64,000 bases of DNA. It comes from Aaosphaeria pasadenensis. Its lineage: Eukaryota; Ascomycota; Dothideomycetes; Pleosporales. Where the stretch lies: the NCBI GenBank assembly GCA_022813625.1, contig JAKLMB010000009.1:1-64000 (forward strand), in the 5' to 3' direction. Below the pieces are notes generated by a model. It did no database searches and was not told the DNA's origin. It worked only from the letters and a program-made list of their open reading frames with translations. A program made the translations under genes and the position numbers. Every line of letters begins with the position of its first letter. The first letter of the stretch is position 1. This document shows, one piece after another, positions 24,451 through 36,104 of the stretch.

Positions 24451-25894
24451 TCAAGTTCTTCCGTGCTCGAACTCCATCTGGTTGCCAACCAGCTCTGCTT
24501 CCAGTTCGGCATGGGCATCGTCATCTCTTCTAATCTCGATCTCCCGGCTCGGCCTCGCTCTCTTGTGTCGAGGCTCTCGAACCAGGTCAAGCCCTAAGCG
24601 GTCCGCTTCTTCGGGATTCTGCTTGACCCACCGATCCCGCCAGCGCTCGCGTATGACATCGTAGAGAAAGATGAACTGAGCTTCACTCTGTACCATCATC
24701 ATGCGCTGCAGTCGTAGGTTATCGACAACCGTCAGAATCGGATCGTCGTCCTCGTGCAAGTTGTCCATGCTTCCTTCTTCCAATTCTTGCAAAAGCCAAT
24801 CTAATGCGATGAATGTACCGCTACGGCCAACCCCAGCGCTGCAATGTACAATTCGGGGATTGTTCGCATTGTCTGCGTTTCTCTCTCTCGAAAGGTCTAT
24901 CAACTTGAGGAGGGCAGCCTGATTCGCATCCTCGGGCACGGAAAAGTCTGGCCAGCCCTCGAATAACAAGTGCCAGATCTTTTTCGTTTCGCTACCGTCT
25001 TCGGTCGACATGTCCAGTTCGCGCACTTGCGCGCTCACCTCTTCGTTATCGACCAGCGAGGTCAAGTGCAAGTTGTGAATGATCCCGTCCTTGAATTCGT
25101 CATGCGCATTGATCCTGAGATCCGGCATCTGCAAAGACTGGGGATAATACGCAAAACACTTCTCGCGCCCACCCTCGTGAGTTTTTGTGAGCATGATAGC
25201 TACGGCAGGGGAGGTTGTCTGCTCCCAGATCATGCGCCAGATGTGCGAAAAGCTCTCTGGTTTTGGACCCTAATCTTTTATTAGTCAACGTCGTGGATGT
25301 GTGCCCTCATGAGATTTTACCTGTGTTGCGATGAACCGGGTGATCTTCTTTGTCTTGGTGGACTCCAACACGATCGGTGACGCATTGATGTAGTCGCTGT
25401 ACCCTTCTGGCACCTGGAGCTTGACTCTATTGTTCTGATAGGGATCGACATTGACATATCGGTTCCGTTGCGCGACCTCAGGCCCTGTGCATTTTGCCCA
25501 TTGCGAGGTCGGCGATACGGCCCGGCCATTAGGGAGAAGTCTTTCACGCTGTTGCCATTCGAGATCTTGATACTTTTCCAGAATTTCTATCTCTCTTGTT
25601 AGCATTCCATCCTGCTGCAGTATTCCAAGGCCGAAGCTACCTGCCTGCTTTACTCAATTGCAAGAATGCGGGGTATGGTGTCAGATCTGGAGGTTCCTGA
25701 TCGGCTAAGGAACTTGTCTGAGAGCTCGATTGAGGTATCAGGAGACTCGGGGCGCTCGCGGAGGGTGTGGCGCTCGGTGTGACGAAGGGCGTATTGACGG
25801 AGGAAGCAGCAGCGGATCGAGAGCTGTCTCTACTGCGCGAACGCTTCGACGATGATGGCGACGGCGGCACCGCGAGTGAGCCTGTGGACGACAT
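24451..25894 (-). CDS. Classical protein tyrosine phosphatase
   Basis: Three exons give 441 residues: 25654-25894, 25321-25586 and 24451-25269. The enzyme removes phosphate from phosphotyrosine and resembles the fungal pyp-type phosphatases that control stress MAP kinases. All class I motifs are present: QRNRYVNVDPYQ with the pTyr-recognition segment, the WPD loop with Asp277, and HCSAGVGRSG with nucleophile Cys312 and Arg318. The second intron (25270-25320) restores FIATQGPKPES exactly. The first intron is less certain. A GTAAAG donor with the acceptor at 25587 leaves the branch point 11 nt from the AG, but a GTAGCT donor at 25640 is possible. Residues 1-70 are Ser/Pro-rich and disordered. 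The reading frame stays open upstream to 26266, but the ATG at 25894 is the simplest start. Confidence 0.88.
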
Positions 25895-27624
25895 GTTTTC
25901 TGAGTCCGGCTTGAGGCCGCTCCTGGCTATGGCCTTGCGCCGTAGGGCGCGAAGTTTATGCAGCTTGACACAATTTCCACAGTCGCTGGGAAAGAGTGTA
26001 GTTTCTTGTGCGGGGAGGAGTAGGTGGGACTGTATATGTGTTGAAGATCTCCCAGGGTTGCGCGCGTGAGATGGCTTGCGGGACTCGAAATGATAGGACG
26101 AGGATAAACTGCGAGAGCAGGGGGAGGATCGATCGATTGGGAAATTTCGGTAAGCGGATTGACGCAGTGTCTGGAAGGAGTGCAGGCGTTGCTCTAATGC
26201 GGCAGAAGTGGTATATATGTATTGGCGCAGGTGACAGCAGTATAGTATAACTAGTGCTTTGATCAATGGGCGACTGTGTGTGTGTCCGTTTGACCGGTGG
26301 TATGTGACTGATGCGAAAATGTCACACCAAAGAGGGCTGAATCAACCGCAGTGCCAGTAACCGGGTTGACTATTTCGCTAGATGTCTCGCGATCAAAGTG
26401 TGAAATTGTTGGTGGGGGTTGTCATTCGAGGTTGAGGGTATCGGAAGACCGGAGAGCGGCCGATGCGCGGATTCCAGCAGAAGGGATAGGACGGCACGTT
26501 GGGTAGGGCTGAAGATGTAGATTGCCGATGCAATTTACCAGGTCGGTAGTGCAAGAGTGTGCGTGCGTGCGTGCGTGCGCGTGTAATTGATTGCTCGATT
26601 GATTGATTGAGTGATGGTGAGATTGCGTAGGGAGGAAGAAGTTGGAGAGATGAGTAGAGGGTAGTTGGTCGTAGTGGTCGTAGTAGTTTAGATAGGAGGG
26701 AAGGAGAAGCAGAGAGGGAAGGAAAGAACGACCGACCGACCTGTCTACCTATAAACGTATCTACCCTGCTAGGTACACACTGACACAGGCACGAGTAGAA
26801 GACGAGATGGCAAGTCTAAGCACGAGTAGGGAGTACTTGTAGGGAATAGGGTGTTAGGCACGGCTAAGGGACCCCATAATTATTATACAAAAAGTAGGGG
26901 AGACGAGGGACGAATAGTTCTAGCATCTACTAGCAAGATACCTAGGTCATTAGTGATTAGTTAGATCATACCAAAGGTAGACATGGCGGAGACGATACTT
27001 CAGGCAGTCAGTCACTTTGTCAATAACGGGGGAAGGGGAAGGGGAGGCGGCGGGGCGATTAGGCAAATGCGTCCAATCCAACGATGGATTATCTCGATCG
27101 ATCAATTAATGTTGGCATTATTATCCAGGTAGCTATCATCGCAAGCAGGCAGGTATCCATAAGGGGCTTTCATGGAGTTGGTAATTACTCGCGTGTATGG
27201 TTACAAATGTACATATGCACAGCTATGTTTAGGAATGCTGTTGGAGAATACTTGGTAAAGAAGTACCTATAGTGCTTGTAGTCACAGTATTGGTACTCAT
27301 TGTACAAGTATACAAATTTGTGTATGGCGCCGATAGTGAGGGGCTAGCTCCATTAGTCATGGCAGTCGCCTCATCGTCTTCTGGGTCTCTGGATCATCCA
27401 TCTCGGTCTCGATTCTCTCGATTCTTTTCGATTCTCCATCGCTCTCGCTCTCCCTATTCTATTTCGCCTCACCCATCTATTTCCGTCTTCCGTCTTCCGT
27501 CTTCCCTTCCACCGCCAAACGCGCCCGACACCTTGCGCCCATTGCGCGTTTGCACTGGCCTTTTCTTCAAGGGCTCGCTTCGCTTTTGCAACCCGTTTTT
27601 TGATGTAGACTCTATCACATCACC
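25895..27624. other. Intergenic, no supported gene
   Basis: Divergent spacer between the phosphatase and the small four-exon gene. It holds a GTGC microsatellite at 26558-26584, several TACCTA/TAGGTA words between 26740 and 27000, and a pyrimidine-rich TC stretch at about 27380-27500. The TC stretch is typical of fungal promoters just upstream of the 27625 start. Confidence 0.6.
26558..26584 (+). repeat. GTGC tetranucleotide microsatellite
   Basis: About six tandem GTGC/TGCG units in the phosphatase upstream region. Confidence 0.85.
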
Positions 27625-28048
27625 ATGAAGGCTCCGTGGATGTTACTGTTCGAGGTGCGTCTATTCCGCAGCTCCACCGAAGTACCAATTTACCTGTAGC
27701 TAACAACTGTCTTCCTTTAGGCCTGGGCCGTCCAGAAAGTACGCCTCCCGATTCATTCTGACCAATATCGTACCCGTCGCCAGTTCTGATGTCCACCCTC
27801 TGCAGCTCCTCCGCAGCCCTGCCTTCAATAGCATGGTCCAGAAGGCCTACCGCAAGATCAACGGTCTGCCGCCCATGGGCCCCGAGAATGGTCACGGAAG
27901 TATGTCCTCCGTCATCTCCGCAGCCGGCACATCTTTAACTGACGCTGTTTCGTCAGGAACCGGCCCGTCCGCTTTCGATCACTTCCGCACCGAAGTAAAG
28001 AATCAATTCCGCGAGCTCACATGGCAGAAGAAGCCTCCGAGAAACTGA
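27625..28048 (+). CDS. Conserved-looking 77-residue small protein, possibly mitochondrial or membrane-associated
   Basis: A gene too short to stand out in a simple frame scan. Four exons (27625-27654, 27721-27738, 27806-27899, 27957-28048) are joined by introns of 66, 67 and 58 bp, each with GT..AG ends. The second exon is only 18 nt and codes for AWAVQK. The product starts MKAPWMLLFEAWAVQK, followed by LLRSPAFNSMVQKAYRKING and a C-terminal part with FRTEVKNQFRELTW. The N-terminal 17 residues are hydrophobic and could anchor the protein or enter a membrane. The pattern reminds me of short conserved fungal proteins of uncertain, probably mitochondrial, role, but I cannot name the family. A TC-rich promoter lies just upstream. 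The consistent phases and splice sites make a real gene likely. Confidence 0.75.
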
Positions 28049-29260
28049 AATGAAGAATTCAGAAATCCAGCAATTGAACCTCACGTACCGACCGCGACTC
28101 ATCGAAATGACTTGATCGCATGCAACACGCCATAGTCCCCGATCCGTGGTTTCTACATGTGGATAACTCTAGACATGAACCGGGTTAGGACACAGGTATC
28201 CGCCTTTGGAAGGGTGGAACGTTCTGCAGTTATCTGTGATCCCAAAGCCAGCTGCATCAGGTTTTATCTGCCGGTGCTCACATTGCTGTCGAACCTGCTG
28301 TCGTGTCGTAGCCGTGGACTGCCTCACGGTTACAAGATTCGACACCAAGGTAGGTAAGACAATGGACACACTTTGTTGTTTGCTCCCCCACGTCACCCTA
28401 TTGAAATGGTGGCGTTGCAGTTACGCATCATAAGTGCGTAACTGAAGGCTACAATGTATATACATAGTTTGCTACGAGCATCTTTATCCGAATACACGGG
28501 GTGTTCATAGCTATCATGAGTACACGATACTTCAGCTATATACATAAAGGTACATAACGTAACTTGCTTCGTATCTGAACGTAGATCTCATTACCCATTG
28601 CCCATTGGCTCATCGAGAAGTGTGTTACACGAGTGTCGTTCTGCCTGGTGTCAATGGACATTGAATTGTATTGGAGATAGATATCATCTATGGATATGAT
28701 AGAAATATAGAATAACGATGTGCATCAGAATAAGTGGGTACCTAATTAATTGATCATATATGCTCGAGTACTTTTGGTCTGTAACGGCAAGCTTGTCTCT
28801 ACTTACACTGTAGGCGTTCCAGAGTATGAGATATCAACACTGGTATTATCTTCTAGCCCTAGAAATGGACGTATCAATTGTAGGCACATTAGGTATGGTT
28901 GATATGGTGTAACATAATATATATGTACTTTAAAATATGCTGGATGAATGAATGTAACTGGACGGCATCAAGCTCCGGGATGGGGACAAGACCCGGTCCG
29001 AGCACATGCGGGAACTAAGAATTCCATGGGGACGTCACCCACCAGCCGGACCCAATCTTGTCTTGTAATCGTCAACATCACCAACTTCCTTTCCCCAACA
29101 TCTTCAGACTCAGCACCAACACTCCCCTCGCACCATACCTACATACACCCACCACCTGCGCACGCTACAATGGTGCTGCAACCAATTACAACGCCACTGC
29201 TGCTCCGAACCCCTAGATCCCTCCTATGATCCTTAGACAGACACTGCCACCATCTTCTCG
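28049..29260. other. Intergenic, no supported gene
   Basis: About 1.2 kb between two plus-strand genes. The AT-rich middle (28440-28930) contains many short TATA-like words. The last 230 bp are C-rich and probably form the MON1 promoter and leader. Confidence 0.6.
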
Positions 29261-31431
29261 ATGGACGAGACAGACAATGCCGAGCGCAATGCGGCCGGCC
29301 CCATGAATGGTGCGGCTGCCAGCCCCGTCCCAAGCCCAAAGATATCTCCGAAGAAGCTAGAACCTGTTGAACAACAAGATTTCGTCAACCCTACACTTAA
29401 CATTATACAGACCTTATCTCGGAAGACCTCAACAAGTGCTTTATCTACTCGTACTACACTCCCCTCTAGGGAAGGAACTCCTCCGCCTTTGCCCCCTAGG
29501 CCCATGAACCTCGCGTTTCTGGACTCAAGACCCTCCACCTCCCATTCGGTAGCTCCTTCAAGACCGCAGCTTGTCTCCAAGGCAACGACACAGCTTTCGT
29601 ACACCAACACGCAGACACACAATGACCTAAGAGACGATTCGCCTTCGTCAGGTGCATCCCGCGCGCGGAACTTCTTTGGCTTGAACGTACGAAGCACTGC
29701 TAGCGACGCCGACGACAGTGCCAGCGTGAAGAGCTACGCACCCACCACGATCGAGGTCGGTGGAGGAGACTCGGAGAGCACACTGGCTGGAATCATGGAT
29801 GATCATGAGAAATCTGTACTACAGTCTCTGGGCCATAAATTCTCGGACCAGGAAGCAGAGAGTTTGTTCCCGAATGACCCAAACTTCGAGTTGGCCTTCG
29901 ACCGCGAGTTCGACGAGATCGAGGGCATGGCATCAGATGGATCAAACGAAGGTCAGATCACTTTGCCGTCAATACATTCTGTCCCCATTTTTGCTTGTGC
30001 ACTCGTTGCCGTATATAAATATAGCGAACGCGCGCTGATTGTCCTCGTGTAATAGAACAAATCATGCTTCAATGGCGTGCCAAGTTGAAGCACTTCCTTA
30101 TTCTTTCCTCAGCCGGAAAACCTATCTACAGCCGGCACGGCGACGACCAGCTCGTCACAAATTATATCGGAGTCATCCAGACCATCATATCATTCTACCA
30201 AAGCCAGAACGACACACTCAAGGGGTTCACTGCCGGCGACGTACGCTTCGTCATCTCCTCGAGAGGACCTTTGAATCTGGTTGCAATTTCTCGCTTGCCG
30301 GAAAGCGATGCACAATTACGAGGACAGCTCGATGCATTGTATATGCAGATTCTTTCCACTTTAACTCTCCCGAGCATGGAGCGAATGTTCGCTGCGCGAG
30401 CCAACTACGACCTCCGCCGACCCCTTCAAGGCACGGAAACCCTTCTCTCTGCTCTTTCTGATGGCTTCACCCGAGGCTCACCATCCACGCTCCTCTCTGC
30501 CCTCGAATGTCTCAAGCTGCGCAAAACACACCGACAGGCCATCAATAAAACCCTCCTATCTACTCGATCAGAGAACCTCCTTTACGGTCTTATCGTAGCC
30601 TCGGGAAAACTAGTCTCCGTCGTCCGCCCCAAGAAGCACTCTCTGCATCCAGGGGATCTCCACCTCATCTTCAATATGCTCTTCGAAGCCGGTAGCGTGA
30701 AGGCTGGAGGTGGCGAGAACTGGATCCCTCTATGTCTACCAGGATTTAACAACACCGGGTACCTCTACATGTACGTGAGCTTTCTCAATCTCGAAGATCC
30801 GACCACACCAGTTGCAGAACGACCGAAGAGTCGCGAGGGCGGTGGCGCGGCAGACGAAGTCGCAATCCTACTCATCAGCCCAAATAAAGAAGGTTTCTTT
30901 GAGCTGCGCGCAATGAGAGACCAACTCGTCGACCAACTACAAAAGAATTCGTCCATATCACGCATCCGCGAAGCCGTGAAAGCTGGCCGACCGCGCTGCA
31001 CGGACATTGTCCCCGGGAGCCCGCTCCGACATTTCTTGTACAAGTCTAGGGGAAATGTACAGTTCACAATGCCGGCCTGGGAACCCTACTTTGAGTCCCC
31101 TCTCGAACGAAGGAGGTATGCTTCATTTCTCTTTTCAGCCCTTTCGTTTGCACACCTACTGTATCTCAAGTACTGACACATAACCAGACTCATGTCTCTC
31201 TACAACACTCTCCACACACAACTCCACGCAAAGCCCACATCATTGAAGATCCACCATCAGACGAGTGCTACAAACATCAGTCTCGCGTGGAGCACACCCT
31301 TATTCGAACTGTACGCCGTAGCACCCGTTGCGACGAGTCGCGCCGCGTTGGCACAGAGTGCGAACAAGATTGTGCAGTGGGTTCGACGAGAGGAGGAGAG
31401 GGTTTTCATCATCGGCGGTGCAGTTTTCTAA
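29261..31431 (+). CDS. MON1: Vacuolar fusion protein MON1
   Basis: Three exons (29261-29951, 30056-31115, 31188-31431) give 664 residues. MON1 pairs with CCZ1 as the guanine nucleotide exchange factor for Rab7/Ypt7 on late endosomes and vacuoles, and acts in autophagy and membrane fusion. Residues 1-230 are a disordered Ser/Thr/Pro-rich leader. The first longin domain opens with MLQWRAKLKHFLILSSAGKP, and the second and third follow (for example LLYGLIVASGKLVSVVRPK and FNNTGYLYMYVSFL). The C-terminus ends with LYAVAPVATSRAALAQSANK, typical of the family. Both introns have clean signals, of 104 and 72 bp, and rebuild conserved sequence (SNEEQIMLQW and RRRLMSLYN). The length is normal. The neighbours show no link. 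Confidence 0.95.
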
Positions 31432-32740
31432 CGTTGGTCGAAGAGCACTGCGTTGCTAGATGACTGGAGCGAGCGCAACGAAGACTTTATACCCGAGAAT
31501 CGAAGGCAGTACATACGTAGCGACGTGATGCATTTAAATTTATTGCTATTAGCGACATTGTCTTCTTTGAGTCCACATGTGATAATTCTTCTACCATGTA
31601 ATTCTTATAGAATAAAACTCATTCATCATAACACCTTCTCATCTACCAAATCATACATCCATCCATCCATCCACCACACTACGACACCAATCCCCATCTC
31701 CAACCATCTCCCCTAAACTATCCGCCCAACATCACCACAGCTCCCCCAACCCAGACCACCATTGAGCCCTACCAAATCCAAGCGAACGACGTTCAACAGC
31801 CACAACTTGCAATGCTCCACTCCTTTCCAAAAATACCGTAGAGGCACTGACCTGTCTGTTCAAAACTCCCAAACATCGAACCTCGCTCCACGCAAATGTT
31901 CGAACCAGAAACACCATAAACGAAAATGTCTCGGACGGGCCACCCCTCCACCACCCCCCCTTTCCCCCAAAGACTACCAAGCAGACACGCACAACAGCGC
32001 TTTGCCAACGAGCGCACGGTGTGGAGACTACATCGTCTAGTCCCACAGACCACACTGCCAATCCCAAGACTTTTGTTTTGTTTCGATTCCGTCCGACCAA
32101 CCGTTGGTCGGACTTCTATTTCCTGCTCGCCCCGCTGTCAGTGTCTGGGAAAATGGAAGATGCGCTCTACACAGAGTTGTGTGTACGTACAGTGCGTAGG
32201 GTGCCGTAGGTATCGGAGTGACACATTCGCTCTCCTCCGCACGCTTTTGCCTTACCGCGACCGAGACTAATACCACGATGTCAAAGAATCCAGACATGGC
32301 GTCTGGTGGAAACGAAGACGAAGCAGACACACGGTGAATGTTTTACTCCTCTACAAGACATCATGGGAAAGGTGTCTGTGTGTCTGTCTTCGCGCGGAGC
32401 GATGAGTAGGATAGAAGATGAGTTTGGATGGTATAAAATGGAGGAGAATCGTAGAATGATTGTTAGATTCAACTCACTGCGATACTAAACTCAATACAAG
32501 TCCTGGCGATAGTATTGGGCATATCATCATTCACTTTTTCAACTCCACCACAACCAGATCACAAGAAGTCAATCACTGCCAAACCACCAATCACTCCGTC
32601 CTCTTTTCTCTCTATCGAATAGACAGAAAGATACCATCCCATCAAGCAGTGAACCAGACTCGAATTTACATTCACTCTGCCAAATTCCTCACCACCATCC
32701 ACATATACCCATACCCAAAACCACATCCACAATCCCAAAC
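31432..32740. other. Intergenic, no supported gene
   Basis: About 1.3 kb between MON1 and the low-complexity gene at 32741. It is AC-rich near both ends. Several overlapping small frames are present, none with recognisable features. Confidence 0.55.
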
Positions 32741-33466
32741 ATGACCACCACCCCACAACCTCACCCACCATCCCCAACCCAAGGAAGCACATCACGAGCA
32801 ACGACAGAACAATACCACGAATATCTCCTCACCCTCCGCGAACAACATACCTCCCCTGCCCCGTCCCACCTCCAAATCCTCCCCCCATCCCCACCACCAC
32901 CAAACCCCCAACACTCACCCCCACCGCACAACAACGACAAGGAAACCCGCACCCGCAATCTCCTCAGAAAAGCCAAACCTCAAACCAACACGCCAGAAGC
33001 GCCATCACGATCGCCTCTGAAAATCGAACACACAACCCACGACAACGCACCGCCCTTCCGCATCGTCCAATCCCGCTTCGACTGCCGTCAAACGTACCAG
33101 ACGTACGACGACCCTCGAAGTCCAACTCGAACTCGACAAACTCAAGACGGCCACGAGAAGGAAGGACGAGGGCAAACACCCTCGCTGTCCCGGAGTACGA
33201 GTTCTTCCTCCCCGAGTTTGAGCGGTTCGACGCCACCGACGACAGTGAGCTCGTCCTCGAGAAGGACAAGTGTGATCGAGGATCCGAATGGCAGCGTCGG
33301 GCGGTTCTTAGCTCATATGAGGCAGAGTCTCGAGGCCAGGAGGGAGAAGGAGATGGGAGGAGGAGGTGGTGGTGGTGGTGGTGGTGGTGGTGATGGTGGG
33401 TCGGGGTATGATGTCTTCGTCGATGAGGGGGAGAAGGGGTTCCTTCCCATGGACAGCGCGCTTTGA
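32741..33466 (+). CDS. Uncharacterised low-complexity protein, reading frame uncertain
   Basis: A single open frame of 241 residues from an ATG that follows a C/A-rich leader. It is rich in Pro, Ser and Thr. Protein-like islands are EQYHEYLLTLREQ near the start, PPFRIVQSRFDCRQTYQTY in the middle and SVGRFLAHMRQSLEARREKEM before a polyglycine run coded by a GGT repeat. Between about 33110 and 33300 the other two frames look more like coding sequence than this one does. The true product may therefore be spliced or frameshifted, as described in the findings. No family is recognised. A gene is likely here, but this exact translation is not secure. Confidence 0.4.
   Translation: MTTTPQPHPPSPTQGSTSRATTEQYHEYLLTLREQHTSPAPSHLQILPPSPPPPNPQHSPPPHNNDKETRTRNLLRKAKPQTNTPEAPSRSPLKIEHTTHDNAPPFRIVQSRFDCRQTYQTYDDPRSPTRTRQTQDGHEKEGRGQTPSLSRSTSSSSPSLSGSTPPTTVSSSSRRTSVIEDPNGSVGRFLAHMRQSLEARREKEMGGGGGGGGGGGGDGGSGYDVFVDEGEKGFLPMDSAL
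33365..33391 (+). repeat. GGT trinucleotide microsatellite (polyglycine)
   Basis: Nine perfect GGT units inside the uncertain gene at 32741-33466, coding for glycine in its frame and for tryptophan in another. Confidence 0.9.
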
Positions 33467-34076
33467 ATTCGTTATGTTGTATGTAATAGAATCTGTTAGA
33501 TAGTTAGCAGGATAATACCCAATCTATGACCATTGTGTTGTTACAAGGTAAGCATCAATACTTGTGATTAACCCGTGATTCGTCAGTCACGTTCGTCTGC
33601 CTATTCGCGTCGCATCCACAGTCAAGTCAAGTCATGTTCAAGTGAATACACTAAGTCCCGAAAAAACAAAATCTTTTGACTAAAAGCTAGAGGCGTTTCA
33701 AGGCTATCTCCGTAATTCCTCTCCCGTGCAAATTCTTATCATACAATGCCCGAAATGATGCCAATGCATAATGTCCTCTGAGGGACTACTATCAAAACAA
33801 CCCATGATGTCGCGATCATGGGAGAGGGAATTCAACTCCTTCGACCCCGTGCCGTCCAGCCTCGATACATGGGCCAGGCATTATCAGTTGCGTCGGAACT
33901 TGGGAAGTCGCTTCGTGATGGTGTGCTTCACACGCCGTCTCTTTGTTTGCAGATCTGGATGCCTTTGTAAGAGAATGTTCATTGTGCAGTGATCAAAGCT
34001 CATGTCCTTTCGAGAGCCTTCTGAAGGCGGGTGGACACTACGGTCCAGGACTACCCGGTCCTTGGGAGGGATGATA
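33467..34076. other. Convergent intergenic spacer
   Basis: About 600 bp between two convergent genes, probably 3' untranslated sequence. The minus-strand frame 33884-34076 could be the true last exon of the gene at 34077-36104; see that entry. Confidence 0.5.
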
Positions 34077-36104
34077 TCACATGCACGACGTACCAATGGG
34101 ATCATGCAACACTTGATGGGTAGAGGATCGGCGAGTGATCCTCTTAATGCCTTTTCGCCAGTGCTTCTTGATCTTCTCGACGATTCGCTTGCGGCGGTAG
34201 GCGAACGAGGGCATTCCTTGAGCTCCGCTGTAAGTCTGGCGGCGATACTCACGGGCGGTTGAAATTTGCTGGCCCATGTTGCCGTTCTCACTGATAGTAA
34301 TTGGTGATGTGTTGCGCGTCGATTTGCTGCGCAAGATGAGTTTTCCGATACCCTTATTGTCCAGCAGGATCTGCTCGTCGGCCTTTCCAACTGTGATCTG
34401 ACTGTGGTTTGCGCCCACCTGGTCGATGTTGTACTCTGGTGGTGGGGAGCAAGATGTGGTAGGGTACCGTTCGCCCACTTTGTGAGACTGGATGTAAAGG
34501 GACTTGGAGCGAGTCCGAGTTCGTGCCGTTTTACCCTCGGTGGGTAAACGCGAGTCCACTCCTTTGGTTTGAGAATTTTGCCTCGAAAGGCGACTTTGTG
34601 GATGTGGGAAAAGACTTTGGGGGTGTGGAATGGGGTTGAGGAGGGTGAGGTCGGTGGAGGTGGTAGGGGAGTCGGACTCAAAGTGAGAGGGGGTTGAATC
34701 TCCTTCACAACAAGAGGTTGGCGGGGAGTTGCAATGACCCCCTGCACCACCCTGAGGTGAGTGACAGACTGATTTTGGCGACCTCAGTCCAAGGTGAACG
34801 TCAAGTCCTGTTTTCGCCCAAGTGTAATTGTCCTCCTTGTTCCAGGGGCGCACTTCGGTGCTGCCCTCTGTGGCCGTTCGTCTCAACGATTGCAAGGACC
34901 GTCTCGACGACAGCTTGGTCTCGATGGAAGGTCGCAGGTCGTTGTGATTGAGTGTTCGAGCTCGTTTTCGCGGTCTTGAAGGAGATGCAGCCTTGGGATC
35001 AGTTGAAAGTATCGCGTCTTCGTTGACTTCGCTGCCAGCCTCCACCGGGGCCATCGCCTCACCACTGTTTACTTCCTTCCCTGGATCGGCATCAACCACA
35101 AGCTTCAGACCAATTCTCTCGCGTTTGCTGACTTCCGCAAATATATCGTCGTCCATCACGATCATCCCATCGGCACCGGGAAATGGTCGCAAACGAGCAG
35201 ATGACCTCTTCTGTACAGGTGCGACTTCCTGCAGTTCCTTCCTGGTGCTCTGCATGATCTGGTCATCATCATACCATGAGCTACTCAGCCGACCCTCAGG
35301 ATACTCGAATAGATCGGGAAGCAACTCGGAAAGTCTTTTAGTCAAGCCACAAAGGGAAGGGACATCCAGCTTCTCAACATCCCTCAGGATTTCTGTGCTC
35401 TTAGATGAACGCGACGGCAGCAGGGTCCTAAATGCAGTGGGGTCGGGTTTCGTGCCAGTTCTCTTATACTCCTTCTCCAAACCCTCCAAGCCTGCGATGA
35501 GACTTATATACCCAGCCGAGACGTCCTGGCTATAGGTCGATCGAAACTTCTCATACCCCAAGTTCTCTTTTGCAGCAAGATCGATGCTTATAATATCAAG
35601 TGAGCGCCTCTGGAGAGCCTCCCTGAAGCTGGCTATGAGATCCATATCACTAAAGTTGAGCTGCGGAAGACTATTCGTTTGCAGGATGCTACTTCTGTGA
35701 GAAAGCACTCTAGATGAACGTGGACAGCCCTTAGGTGGAAAGTGGACACTGGAGACAGCTCGAGATATTGAACTATTCAGGCTTGAGTCCTCGTGAGAGT
35801 CCTCGATCAAAGGAAAGAGCCCATCGCTACTCGGTCCCACTGGCCCATAAGACGAAAACCCCAGCTCAAAGACAGACGCGTCCGCCGAAATTGGAAAAGA
35901 AAAACTCCGGCACACGCTACTAGTATACATATTTTTATCAGTGGATTCCGAAACAGTATCCGAGGTAGTTGGTCCGAAGAACCTATCGACTTGACATTCC
36001 TCATCTGCCACGGATTCGAAAGTTTTCTGAGTATTTGTACATGACAAGCAACGGCTCATCGTATCTATAATGGAACAGTCGGGTTGTGAAAATTCGGGTA
36101 ACAT
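34077..36104 (-). CDS. Uncharacterised 675-residue, mostly disordered protein
   Basis: One open exon with an ATG at 36104. I do not recognise the family. The best ordered-looking parts are about 170-300 (helical, containing SFREALQRRSLDIISIDLA and LCGLTKRLSELLPDLFEYP) and about 315-350 (RLRPFPGADGMIVMDDD followed by KRERIGLKLV). The remainder is rich in Ser, Pro, Arg and Thr. A strongly basic helix with alternating Lys and Arg lies near the C-terminus (RKRIVEKIKKHWRKGIKR). The 3' end is uncertain. A GTACGT donor just before the stop could splice across 43 bp into a frame running to 33884, replacing the last five residues with about 55 basic ones. It stands 180 bp downstream of the next minus-strand gene. 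Confidence 0.6.
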   Translation of the reverse strand: MLPEFSQPDCSIIDTMSRCLSCTNTQKTFESVADEECQVDRFFGPTTSDTVSESTDKNMYTSSVCRSFSFPISADASVFELGFSSYGPVGPSSDGLFPLIEDSHEDSSLNSSISRAVSSVHFPPKGCPRSSRVLSHRSSILQTNSLPQLNFSDMDLIASFREALQRRSLDIISIDLAAKENLGYEKFRSTYSQDVSAGYISLIAGLEGLEKEYKRTGTKPDPTAFRTLLPSRSSKSTEILRDVEKLDVPSLCGLTKRLSELLPDLFEYPEGRLSSSWYDDDQIMQSTRKELQEVAPVQKRSSARLRPFPGADGMIVMDDDIFAEVSKRERIGLKLVVDADPGKEVNSGEAMAPVEAGSEVNEDAILSTDPKAASPSRPRKRARTLNHNDLRPSIETKLSSRRSLQSLRRTATEGSTEVRPWNKEDNYTWAKTGLDVHLGLRSPKSVCHSPQGGAGGHCNSPPTSCCEGDSTPSHFESDSPTTSTDLTLLNPIPHPQSLFPHPQSRLSRQNSQTKGVDSRLPTEGKTARTRTRSKSLYIQSHKVGERYPTTSCSPPPEYNIDQVGANHSQITVGKADEQILLDNKGIGKLILRSKSTRNTSPITISENGNMGQQISTAREYRRQTYSGAQGMPSFAYRRKRIVEKIKKHWRKGIKRITRRSSTHQVLHDPIGTSCM

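Noticed and set aside
24451..26266. Longer phosphatase model starting upstream of 25894.
   Set aside because: The upstream residues do not resemble phosphatase N-termini and the ATG at 25894 is adequate, although an upstream extension cannot be fully excluded.
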